64,000 bases of DNA from Skeletonema tropicum (lineage: Eukaryota > Bacillariophyta > Thalassiosirophyceae > Thalassiosirales > Thalassiosiraceae): positions 2,604,001 to 2,668,000 of the forward strand of contig CM074139.1 in NCBI GenBank assembly GCA_037178625.1, given 5' to 3'. Shown in pieces: positions 31,553 to 42,190 of this stretch (the stretch's first letter is position 1; each line of letters begins with the position of its first letter). The translations under genes were made by a program, and so were the position numbers. Under the pieces are notes generated by a model. It saw nothing but the letters and a program-made list of their open reading frames with translations, searched no databases and was not told the DNA's origin.

Positions 31553-32584
31553 AAGAATCAGTTTTGCATCGATTAAATTAGGTAATCCACATTAGAATCT
31601 TCTTGTAGATGGGTAATATATTTAGAGAAAGTAGAGAGAGCATTACTTAGGATATCCTCACCCTCACGTCAACTTGGAAAAGAAGGGTGCTGTTATGTAT
31701 CAGGAGCAGAAGTTTTTGAGTATTTTGTAGTACACCTACTCGATTAATTATACTGTAGTGGATACAAGGTTAGACTGCATCAGATGTGATTTATGTGAGA
31801 GCAAGCAAGAAACGGAGTGAAATCTAAGTCTTGTCTCAATTTTTAGCTGCACTTTTGCGAAAGTATGTCTCTTTGAAAGGATGATCAGTCTTAATGTTTC
31901 AATGGTGATCTCATCTAGAGAAGGGTGCATAGAGATATTTGTCTCTTGGTTCATTTACAACCAGTATAAGGAGCCTAACATGCACTAAGAGTTATTCAAG
32001 TAACAAACAGGTCCTCCTATCAAATGTCAAGATTTTTCAGATCAAACGATCTTCCCTCTTCCTCTTTCTCGACTTTTGAGAGGATTTCATGCGTTCGATT
32101 CTTGTCTTGTAACTGTGTAAGAATCAAGCAAGAATTTTTTTCATGTAATGCTAGCAATATATGTCTATTCAGTATGTACAAACTGAAACTTCATTTTGCC
32201 AGGAGCTAGAGGGCTAGGCAGCCCCAACTCACTCTCGATGCCCATAAAAGATAAAAGGACGAAGGTGACCAAAAATGGCGTCCCGCTTTCCAGATTATTC
32301 TTCGCTGAATTTGTTGACTTTCTCCCTGCGGACCAACAGATGCTAGACCCTTTCAACATGATGATAGTTACACTCACCAGCTTTCTCTTCCTCTCTCTCT
32401 AGAGAAGCAATTCGAATAAATATCGGGAGTTATATTATACAACGGCTCAAACAAGACATTGTAGGATTAGTTCCCACGACCACTAGCAATGAGGAAAAAA
32501 TGAACACAAAATGCAGTTCAACCGCTCTCTGTGATATTCCAGCATCTCCCTATAAATTATCTTAAAGATAGTTAGGCAATCATC
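31553..32584. promoter_or_regulatory. Spacer and duplicated promoter of the decayed paralogue
   Basis: No gene. The right half parallels the promoter region upstream of 29,708, including the CTCTCTCTCTAGAGAAG motif at about 32,390-32,406. A stretch near 31,800-31,930 resembles 46,030-46,130 downstream of the ATPase gene, so it is a dispersed repeat. Confidence 0.55.
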
Positions 32585-32900
32585 ATGAAGTTCTTGCTCC
32601 TGTTCCACTTAAGCCTTTTGGGCTGTGCTGCTCCCATCACCGCTGCAGCCTCCAAGAGTGGAAAGTCTCATGCTCAAGAACCTTCATCTATGTCTATGCA
32701 AAGCAGTGTGCTCTCTCCTACACCTCCTGCATTCTGCATCACCAAGCAGCGCAAAATCAGGTAAACGGGTTCTACGTTTTGCTGTTCTCTCGGAGCTACT
32801 CGATGCTTCTGCCATGACAGAAAGATCCGCCGTCGTCGCCTATGCAGGTACTAAGGGAAGAGTACGAGTAAGAGTGGAAAGTCCGAAGCGCCTTCCTTGA
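32585..32900 (+). pseudogene. Decayed paralogue of the repeat-protein gene, 5' part
   Basis: Starts MKFLLLFHLSLLGCAAPITAA, closely matching the intact gene. A 7-bp duplication (TTCTGCA) near 32,730-32,745 shifts the frame into an early stop, and further small changes follow near 32,850. At 32,900 the sequence is cut by the 7.1-kb transposon and resumes at 40,020. Confidence 0.88.
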
Positions 32901-33959
32901 GGCGGCTTTGATTCGATGTCCAGTATTATTGAACCCCCCCCCCCTCGTTTTGAGGGCCCGGTCCAAGACTTTGTAGAACAACAGCAATGTGCAGAACCAC
33001 ACGGTGCCATCTAGAAGATGATATTGTCTCAGCAGCAAGACTTCTAATACCGGTATGACACCACGACGACACAGAAATATTTGGATGTGACACAAGCTAT
33101 TTTGGGTATATTGGGTGCCCATTGGGTATCTGGCGTTCTGCATTTTGGGGGCGTTCTAACCCCCCACCCCCCCTCACTTTTTGGATTTGGGTGTCAATAA
33201 TACGCAATTTTTGCAAAAAGCTACAATACCGCGCAAAAAAATTGCTCCCTGCAAAAAATTGTTCCAGCGCGCTCTCACGCACAAAAGTAGCTTACAACCA
33301 TGTCAGCACACCCCTCCACCATGGCCAATAGTACACATTCGACAAAAAAGGCGATCGTGAATGCCAAACTAAACACTATTTGAATATAATTATTCCTTGG
33401 ATGACCTATTTATATCTATTCCTCATTGAGTTATCTTCAATTGTTCCTGGGTGATTTTCAACATTTTTACTAGTTAAAATCACTAGGTAAAATCGCCTAA
33501 ACAACCCATCTGACCCATGCTAATTTACCACATCAGGACGAATACAGCAGTTACAACGTTGACCAGTGGCTCTATCGACAGCCAAAAATGTGTGCTATCA
33601 CATAACACCTGGTTATTATAGTGCACAAGTATACCAAGAAACTTACCAGGCTACGGAGCGGATATGTCGACATGGTTGCTAGGAATTTGGTGCGAGTTCG
33701 AGTTGGAACTCGTGACTGAAGTGCTTGCTAATCACTTTTTTTACTAGCGAACTCGGGACCTAAATGCTCCTGGAGCAATTTTTTTGCGCGGTAGAAAGAT
33801 TCAATTCAAAATTCAACTGAAAGAGGGGTCTGTAAAAGGGTCAAACATACCTTGATACACGCTGTAGTCCTCGGTATACGCTCTTCGAATGTTTCACCCC
33901 GTCATATTTTTTGCGCCACAATATTATTTTTGGAGGGAAGCTTGAGAGCGTATATATAA

Positions 33960-34951
33960 CACGCTGTAGTCCTCGGAACAGAGATCATTCGAATTTTTAT
34001 CCCAAAATATTTTTTGCGCGAGGGTTTTAATTTTGGAGGGACGGTCTGATCTCTGTAACCTCTGAGATTACATGGCTTTTTTCAATAGCCACAGATGCCA
34101 AAACATCATTTTACAAAGTGTTCACCCCCTAGAACGACAAAATAGAGCAATCGATGATGTCAATGGCCGATTCTCAACACTACCACCCCTAACGGTGCTA
34201 CGGCAACCCTGCTGGCAGCCCGGCGCTCTCTCATTTCATTCGATTGGCTCAAATAATGGAGAAAGAGGACGCTATCGGCAAGACAATGAACAACTCATCC
34301 GTGACTTCATCTTCTCTTGCTTCACGGAATCGTTTTGTGTGCATCCACCCTGAGGTAACACGCAAGCGAATGGTAGCTCCGAGACGAATATCTTGAGCTA
34401 TCTTGAGCTGAAGAATGCACTTCTTTCTGCGTTACCAATTGCCGATGATCCACTAGCTTCTTGAAAGCTTCATTCGACACACAGGGTCAATTCGTTTGAA
34501 TGCTCGATAGAGCGAAGAATTTCGTGGCCAAAGTCTATTCAATGACGAGCTACGTAAATGTAGAAAGGCTGTCCATTATCTCGAGATTATTCGCATACTT
34601 TCATCTCCCCTCCAATGCTCGTTTTCTGTCATTCGTTCGGCCATAATTGCCTCTGTTGTCGATCAGTCACGGTCAGCCCCTGCCCCAGCACGACCCCGAG
34701 ACGGACCAGGGACGCATTTCCATCACTACTTGGGGCCATTGAGTGACGTGAATGCTCTAATCCTCCGATATTGGTGTGATATCATTGCAAAATGATGTTT
34801 TGGCATCTGTGGCTATTGAAAAAAGCCATCTAGGTCCAGAGGTTATAGAGATCCGTGATTTCTTTCCGCCAAACAATATTCGCGCACTTTTTAATTTTTT
34901 TTAATACTTCACGTAAGTACTTAGGATCTCGATACCGAGGACTACAGCGTG
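33960..34951. mobile_element. 992-bp CACGCTG-family element (E2) nested in E1
   Basis: Bounded by CACGCTGTAGTCCTCGG and its complement. Flanks read GCGTATATATAA on the left and GCGTATAA on the right, an 8-bp duplication if TATA was gained on the left. Inside are long inverted repeats: 34,072-34,120 (ATGGCTTTTTTCAATAGCC...) pairs with 34,785-34,832. No convincing protein is encoded. A relative with the same layout lies at 40,641-41,676. Confidence 0.82.
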
Positions 34952-36588
34952 GCGTATAACCTCTGAGAGCTCGTGCAGATTTTCAACACTGCCAGGCCGA
35001 ACAGGGTTGAAATATCACCCTTTTGACATCAATTATCCACTTTTGGCCGACAATGACCATGTCGAACCACCGGAACACCTTCTCAACCCCTCTCCCTATC
35101 GATTGCCAACACCCAGCACCAACGAAGCCCCTATTATGAGCGGGGAGAAAGAAATTAACGGCTTTTATTCGTCTCCATCGGCGGATGAAACGTCGAAGGG
35201 AAGAGCAAAAGATGTTACCTATCACACCACTACTCGAACTCAACCTGTCTCCTTAATAACACTAATGGCAATGAGTCGGAGCGGCAACAGGCAACTTCGC
35301 CGAGAGTGATGCCGGATGCCAGAAGACTATCCAACCGCAGCGACAGCGACGAAACCGAATCGTGAATGAAATGAAAACATGCTACAGAGCAAACGACGCG
35401 AACACCCGTCCGACACTCTCAATCAAGCGAAACAGAAACAGAAGCCGAACAAACAACAAACGATTGCATTGACTTACAATCAAGATACCCAAAATATAGA
35501 AATAGGAGGAGGATCGAGATTGAGGAAAATATATGAACATTGTTCCAAATAAGAAGTCTGAGGATCTGGTACGTCCTGTTACATTCAGTGAAGGCGAGGG
35601 CAAGGTTGAGAGAGAATAGATTTATCTCCGATGCTATTTGAAGGCATGATCAATCTGACTTTGATACAGCGCACAGCATATTCGGTCACCGCGATATAGA
35701 ACTTGGAAAGGTCAGAGAAGTTGAAGGTTTCTTGACGAAGAACTTTGAGGATCGTAGTCGCGCCTCCGCGTAAAAGATATTAATGTTAATGAAATGTATA
35801 ATTACTTAATCCATTTCTACATTATTTCAATGGAATCCCTTCCACCCTGCTCGCCACAATTCAACTTCTCTTTCGACGACTCTCCAGATAATTATTTCAG
35901 CAGCAATTGCTTTCTTCTTTTCGCACTCCATTCTTGTCGTACAACTTTTCTCGCTTTCATAGCTGCCAGTCTTGTCTCCACTAGCTGAAGTTGACCATTA
36001 TTGCCGCCAACTCCTGTGAATGAACTTCTAGCTCATTTAGCATGTGTGATTCTCTAATAAAGATTTGATGTTGCCAACGAAAACGATGAACCCCGTGTCT
36101 TCCTTTCTCCTCATGCACATCCACCTCTTCGACTGTACGTAAATCCATTGCTAAGCTCGCCCGTACCATCTGGAAGGCACTCAATTGCTGTGCGCCAAAC
36201 ACCTCTCGAGAAACGAAATCAATGGAAGTCAAAAGCGATGTTGGATCGGCGGCGTCGAAATTTCGCTCATTTTCGTCCTCTTTTGACTCCATTTCGACCG
36301 AAGAAAAGTCTTTGTCATGGATCCAACATGTCCCGGACATGGCAGAGGGCTAGGGAGACCGTTGGGCGATGCATCGGCATCGATACTGGGAGGTATTTGT
36401 CCTCAATGCGCTCAATTCGACTGCATATTAGGGTGATTTGGCATATTTCAACCCTGTTCGGCCTGGGCGGGTTGAAAATCTGCACGAGCTCTCAGAGGTT
36501 ATAGATTCCCGAACATTCACCCGCCAAAACCAAATCGCGGACTTTTCTGAAAAAAAATATTTTTCGCACCCAATCGAGGGAATCTATA

Positions 36589-36923
36589 CTACAGAATTAT
36601 TAACAATTGTCGTTTTCTCCAAAAATTCAAAAAAATAGTTGAAAATAAAGCCAAAATTTATTTTTCATTTACTTCTAAACTCACTTCATAATCGACACAA
36701 CTCAATGGTGTTACGGCCATAGGAGGCCGTTAGACGCCCCCCCCCCCCCCTGCACCGCTAGCGACAGCAACCACCTCGGCACTATCATAGGCAGCTATCA
36801 GGACGAAATCTAGGCGGTAGGGGGCGGGCGAGCCGTCCAATAGTAGCAAAAACACGACGAACACGACGATAACGTGAACAAATAATAATAAATCGGAGTT
36901 GACAGCGGCACGGAAGCGGGATG
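36589..36923 (+). repeat. Dispersed repeat X, copy 2
   Basis: Inverted relative to copy 1 at 1,374-1,702. It starts CTACAGAATT immediately after the right hairpin of E1. Together with unique DNA up to about 37,184 it separates that hairpin from the terminal CCGAGGACTACAGCGTG. Confidence 0.7.
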
Positions 36924-37349
36924 TCGGCGATTCTTTCAATCTGATGATCTCAATTCGTCTAGACAATGTGTATGAAAGAAAGAAAGAGTACATGAAAGGG
37001 ATCCCGTCATGATGAGGTGCAGTCGGCAGGAATCGATGCGGTCATATTTCCGGAAGAGAGGCCGGATTATTTGAATTAAATAGTGCTCCGTGAGCTTGAA
37101 GGACCCCGGCCAAACGCAGGTAGTTCTCCTTATCCGTAAGGGTGGCTAGACTGGGTATCCTGTGGAGTGGCGGAAATTTTTAAACCGAGGACTACAGCGT
37201 GCCTTGATAGACCCGAACTGTGACCAGTCCCATCTCGAACCCACTCTCCGGCTCCGGCAACAATCCACCTATCCATCCACGCGCATCTCTCCTCTCAAAA
37301 TAAAAAAAATGATAGCAATGCTACTAATAAATAATACAAACAACAAATA

Positions 37350-39605
37350 ATGTCTTCTTCAGGCTCATCGTCCTCATCCTCGTCTTCAGATGACGAGTCA
37401 GCCGCACCGAAGCAAAAAATAGCATCAAGGAAGAGGAAGCAAAAGAGGAAGCAACCGGAGCATGCGACGCCAGAGCGCTCGCCCGCACAAGATGAACAAC
37501 AACAAGAACAACCATCTCCATTCAAGTTCGGAGGCGAAGACATGTTCCGACCCGATTGTTATTTAGATTATAAACGCAAGCTCAACCGTTTCATGGAACA
37601 CAAACACAAAAAGCCTAAGAAATTCTACACTGATGAGCATGAGTTTACATTAAATGAGTTGCTACAAATCGTACCAAAAGATATTGTGCGGTTCTTTTGC
37701 AATATGTTATATGGCAAGGACAAGCCAGCACCCAACGACCTCCCCACAAAAGGTCGCGCAAGAACTGCCTCTGTCTACAAATCCGGCATTTCTCACTTCA
37801 TGCCGAACTCTCAGCCGTGGGATGCGGTGCACAATCGAGGTAACCCCACAAAATCAAAAGAAGTGAACCAACTCATCAAGAGAGTCGTCAAATTGGAGGT
37901 TCAAGGGCGTGGAAAGAAGTCCAAAGCTGATTCGCCATGGGAACCAGCTGAGTACAAGTTTGTTGTTGATGCGCAGACGAAGGTTTCGGACGAAACGAAG
38001 AAATTGATGTACCCAGCTATTACTACCTATCAATGTAGTATGATTGGTAGAATTGACGATACGACTAAGTGGAGAACAGAGAACTTACGAATCCACCCAG
38101 AATGTGAAGATGCATTTATGTCTCGCTTGCCGTGGAGTAAAAATGTTAAGGAGGAACGTGATGCACCGTGGCAGATCAATCTTGCTGCAAACGAATTCAA
38201 GTTGGACTCTACGTTGCTCCTTTCCAACTACCTCGAAAAAAAGTATGCTTCACGAGTTGGAAGAGAGAGTGACTTTATCTTTTGCATCAAAGAAGAAACC
38301 CCAAAGTGAGTGAAACGTCGATATATACGTGACCTACGTTGCATCGTTAAGACTGACGAATTTAAGGAAGTCCAGCAGTCTACAGGAACAGCATTTCAGG
38401 ACTCCACCCTTCGGAAGGGGTCACATTCTACAAGGAAATATGGCAGGACGAAAGCTAGAAGCAAGGGGAGGGTCTCAAAAGATAATGCTGACCATCGCGG
38501 CCGATGGAAAGGGGATGCATCGAAGGCATCATCAAGATATGAAGATACATTCTTGCCCTATCCAGATGCACTTTGTGCTGCTGAGTTGTGTCACGGGGGT
38601 CCCATTGCTTATCGTATTAAGCCGTCTTCATGGGTAAGTAATGATTGGATTCTTGCGACTGTCACTCCTAATATCACCGCCATGCACGGGCCACAGATGG
38701 GATCTTTGTTCGGCAGAGCCCTTCTTTGGGCATGCTGTGATGAGAGTGCAAGAGTGATGATACCTCATGCACTCTACCGTCGAGTAATGGCAGCTTATCG
38801 AGAGGGTTGCGCTAGTGCACAAGACGAATCATCCGAGGAAATCGCACAGACTCCTATCGAAAACCCTATTGTGAAACGTTTCATTGTTGTAACTGAGCAA
38901 GATGATGCAGCGGTGATTGATGTGATGGACGAACTGAACCCAATTGCTCCTGGTGGCAGTGCGACTGTATCGGCTGGAGCTAGCGGCAATCTTGAGCAAC
39001 GGTTGTGGCAGTTAGAGCACATAGCTACCTCGAATCAAGAGAAAATAGACAACATTGACAGTAACATAAAGAGCTATGATGCTAATCGTGCAAAAGAAAT
39101 GGCTTCGATGAAAAAAGTGATGATGAGAAGAGCCAACGAACTACAACTAACAACAAGGAAACGAAAGCACACTACAACTGATGATACTGACGATGAAGAT
39201 AGGGAAGACCCACATACCGCTACCACCGACAATCACCGCCACCAAGTGCTACCAGCAGATGCATCCCTGTCGAAAACACCAAGAAATTTGTATGACCTAT
39301 GGGATGAATATGATAATGGAATAGATGGGAGAAAGGCAGCGAAGAATTTCACTGCTCATGAGAAGGGCCAATGCAGTTCTACTTATTGCAGACGAAAGTT
39401 GCTATGGGATCTCATTCAAAGAGTTATCAATCACAGTGGCACAGACTACAGAACGGCTATTGAAGAGATTTACGGAGTCTATGGCTACTTGAGTATCACA
39501 AAATTACACAAGAAAGTGCTAGCAGACGAGAGAGTAGGCGGCCATCCAAACCTTTATCCTGACGCAGAAAGGGCAAGCAAGCGTAGGAAGGGTAGAAATA
39601 GTTAA
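37350..39605 (+). pseudogene. Crypton-like tyrosine recombinase with GCR1_C-like domain, split by one in-frame TGA
   Basis: Two open stretches in the same frame, 37,350-38,306 and 38,310-39,605, are separated by a single TGA (38,307-38,309). The first has a Ser-rich acidic/basic N-terminus, a SAM-like core-binding region (KSGISHFMPN, GNPTKSKEVNQLIKRVVKLEV) and the first catalytic block (RIDDTTKWRTENLRIHP, LPWSKNVKEERDAPWQ). The second has HSTRK, ADHRGRWKG and RYEDTFLPYPDA, giving the R...HxxR...W...Y set of tyrosine recombinases. After a coiled, acidic linker comes a C-terminal NLYDLWDEYDNGIDGRKAAK...RRKLLWDLIQRV block resembling the GCR1_C DNA-binding domain found in many Cryptons. GTGAGT overlaps the stop, but no acceptor that I tested keeps the frame, so I read a nonsense mutation or readthrough rather than an intron. 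Confidence 0.83.
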
Positions 39606-40019
39606 TGCATTAGATTATTATAGTTTCTTCTTCATATTCATTATTGTAGACTTTTGTCACATGGAGGGGCAGAGGGCAGATTGTGGTTCATGCACAGTAT
39701 CTTTGGGTAAGGGTACGCTACATCTTGGGTAAGGGTACGCTTTCTTTTGTGGGCGTACGGCACCATACCTGTAGGAACTAGTAGACCTGCTGTTGAGTTG
39801 AATATTCAACTCAAAAAAATTCAACTCAAAATTCAACTCGTCGCATGCGCAAAAAGCTCGAAATGTGTGCGTTAAAATGTGCTTTTTTGACCTTCTTGCA
39901 AACATTTTGGACGATATTCAATTCGTCTACAGGGGGTCTACGTGGGATCCCAGTACGCTCGAGGCGTGCAATTTGAGTTGAATTTCGGGCTGAATACTGG
40001 ACATCGAATCAAAGCCGCC

Positions 40020-40640
40020 TGATGCCGAGCAGTGCGCCTTCACCTTCACCTACGCCATCTGCCAAGCCGAGCTCGAGTCCATCTGCATCTCCAGGCAGCA
40101 AGTCTTCACCTTCGCCTTCTGCAATGCCAAGCAGTAAGCCCTCAGTATCGCCTTCCGCAATGCCAAGCAGTAGCCCGTCTTCGAAGCCGAGCGTCAGCCC
40201 TTCTTCATCGCCAAGCAGCATGTTGAGAAGACGCACTACCGACTGGGCAACGAGTTCGGGGTTCGATTCCCTGCCTTAAAATATCTTTCCAGACAGTGAG
40301 ATTGCGAGTACGCACCCGACATGGAGTTTGCGTGAGAGCGCCTGCCCACGCGTCTTCTCAACGGTTCCCGCGTCTCAACGCAGCAAGCCCTCACCATCGC
40401 CTTCCTCAATACCAAACAGTAGACCGTCGTCGAAGCCTCTAGTTTCAGTCCATCTGCGTCTGCGTCACCAAGCAACAAGCCTTCATCTTCGCCTTCCGCA
40501 ATCCCAAGCAGTAAGCCTTCATCATCGCCCTCTGAAACGCCCAGCAGTAGACCGTCGTCGAAGCCTAGTTTCAGTCCTTCTTCTAATCCGAGTGTCAGTC
40601 CTTCTGCGAAGCCAACTACTCTAGTGTTAAATCAAGCAAG
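40020..40640 (+). pseudogene. Decayed paralogue of the repeat-protein gene, 3' part
   Basis: Resumes at TGATGCCGAGCAGTGCGCC exactly where the intact gene would continue, with SPSPSA/PSSKPS repeats. It is interrupted at 40,221-40,379 by a small insertion, carries further frameshifts, and loses its original end at about 40,640, where a CACGCTG-family element begins. Confidence 0.85.
40221..40379. mobile_element. 159-bp insertion with GCAGCA duplication
   Basis: Interrupts the repeat-protein pseudogene. GCAGCA flanks both sides (40,215-40,220 and 40,380-40,385). It begins TGTTGAGAAGACGC, and the complement GCGTCTTCTCAAC recurs at 40,350-40,362. GGGGTTCGATTCCC near 40,257-40,270 looks like a tRNA T-arm (box B), so a tRNA-derived SINE is possible, but I cannot fold a full tRNA. 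Confidence 0.55.
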
Positions 40641-41676
40641 TGTATTCCTCGGAACAGAGATCATTCGAAATTTTATCCCAAAATATTTTTTTGCGCGAGG
40701 TTTTTAATTTTGGAGGGACGGCCGGATCTCGTTGTAAACGCGCCTTTTTAAATTTTTTTGTTACTGACGTACCTAGGATCTCGATACCGAGGCCTACAGC
40801 GTGGGATTTGGTGGCTTTTTTCAATCCAGCCAGATGCCGAAACATCATTTTGCAAAGTGTTCACCCCCTCTGCCGACAGAATAGAGAAATGCGATGTGTT
40901 GATTACCGAATGTCATCACTACCATCCGTAACATTGCTGCGGCAACCCTCCTAGCAGCCTGGCGCTCTCTCATTGCATTCGATTGGCTCAAATAATGGAG
41001 AAAGAGGACGCTATTGGCAAGACAATGAACAACTCATCCGTGACTTCACCTTCTCTTGTTTCACAGAATCGTTTTGTGTGCATCCACCCTGAGGTAACAC
41101 GCAAGCGAATGGTAGCTCCGAGACGAACATCTTGAGCTATCTTGAGCTGAAGAATGCACTTCTTTCTGCGTTACCAATTGCCGATGATCCACCAACTTCT
41201 TGAAAGCTTCATTCGACACAAAGCCAATTCGTTTGATTGCTCGACAGAGGGAAGAATTTCGTGGCCGAAGTCTATTCAATGACGAGCTACGTAACTGCAG
41301 AAAGGCCGTCCATCATCTCGAGATTATTCGCATACTTTCATCTTTCCTCCAATGCTCATTTTCTATCATTCGTTCGGCCAAATTGCCTCTGTTGTGGACC
41401 AATCGCGCGGTCATCCCCTGCCCTATGACCCCGAGAGGGACCAGGGGATACATTCCCAACAATACTTCGGGCCTGGAGTGACGTGATTGCTCTAATTGTC
41501 CGACATCGGTGCAATATCATTGCAAAATGATATTTTGGCATCAGGTTGGATTGAAAAAAGCCATCTAGGTCCAGAGGTTATAGAGATCCGTGATTTCTTT
41601 CCGTCAAACCATAAACGCGCCTTTTTTATTTTTTTTGTTACTCACGTAGGATCTCGATACCGAGGACTACAGCGTG
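40641..41676. mobile_element. CACGCTG-family element (E3), relative of E2
   Basis: The left end keeps TGTATTCCTCGGAACAGAGATC, with the outermost bases altered. The right end is CCGAGGACTACAGCGTG at 41,660-41,676. The interior (about 40,805-41,575) aligns with E2 (34,070-34,850), sharing GGCTTTTTTCAAT, GTGTTCACCCCCT and CTTGAAAGCTTCATTCGACA. A second right terminus (CCGAGGCCTACAGCGTG, ending 40,803) lies near the left end, so this copy looks rearranged or contains a short internal-deletion derivative of about 163 bp. Confidence 0.75.
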
Positions 41677-42190
41677 AGGGACTGGTTTGAGGTACTTGGG
41701 CTTGACGGAGATTTTGGTGATTTTTGGTCGAAATACTTAAACAGTTGTGGGCCCAACCCAACGTGGCACTGCCCGCAGAGGATAAAAGCGCCCAATGACT
41801 ATGGAGCGCGGGAAAGGGGGCTTACCAAGATTTACCCTCTGCAGAATCCGGTATTTAGGTAAGAAAGTCCTATTTCAATACAAGCAATCCCGGATTGAGA
41901 ATTTCGATGCATATCGCCAAATGATACTTATGCCGAGCGGCATAACCCTGCATATCGTGTTGTTTTGGTGGACCCAAAGGGGTTATCTAGCAGTTCTGGT
42001 GGACCGGGATCCATCAAAACTCACACGGAACATGCCCCTTCGCAATTATTGTAAGTGCCTTTTACAACATAGCTTGTAGCTTTCGAAAGAATCAGGAAGA
42101 TGGTGCGGCATTCCAACAAGTAGGTATATATAAGCCTGCTGTACACAGCATAGACGGACCCCCATTCATTGCTGCTTACATGAAATAATA
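41677..42190. promoter_or_regulatory. Upstream region of the ATPase gene
   Basis: About 500 bp between element E3 and the ATPase start codon. It must include the gene's promoter and leader. I see no defined regulatory motif. Confidence 0.4.

Larger units (their letters stand above)
33858..37201. mobile_element. 3.3-kb CACGCTG-family transposon (E1), non-autonomous
   Basis: Termini CACGCTGTAGTCCTCGG (33,858) and its complement ending at 37,201. Exact 8-bp target duplication CCTTGATA at 33,850-33,857 and 37,202-37,209. An 8-bp duplication suggests a hAT-like mechanism. Subterminal inverted repeats continue inward after a hairpin: about 34,956-35,035 matches the complement of 36,425-36,503 (ACCTCTGAGAGCTCGTGCAG, then CCAGGCCGAACAGGGTTGAA). 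The left arm is split by element E2 and the right arm by repeat X. The only sizeable interior frame is a 119-residue minus-strand one (36,340-35,981) with no recognised domain, so no transposase is visible. Confidence 0.88.
32901..40019. mobile_element. 7.1-kb TIR transposon carrying a Crypton-like tyrosine recombinase
   Basis: Perfect 27-bp terminal inverted repeats begin GGCGGCTTTGATTCG and end CCAGTATT. TGA duplicates at both edges (32,898-32,900 and 40,020-40,022). Comparison with the intact paralogue, which reads CCTTGATGCCGAG without a break, proves the insertion and its limits. Removing the nested 3.3-kb element leaves about 3.8 kb containing one recombinase reading frame (37,350-39,605) and a region related to the tandem-array MITE (about 33,250-33,600). 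Known Cryptons usually lack TIRs. Either this is a TIR-bounded recombinase element or a Crypton landed inside a TIR element. Confidence 0.85.

Noticed and set aside
34983..35309. Small ORFs in element E1 (35,007-35,309 plus strand and 34,983-35,243 minus strand)
   Set aside because: They overlap each other and the inverted-repeat arm, with no recognisable domain. Not supported as genes.
38306..38400. Intron at GTGAGT to explain the TGA in the recombinase
   Set aside because: Every AG I could find between 38,351 and 38,399 leaves the wrong phase, while the unspliced frame continues correctly right after the TGA.
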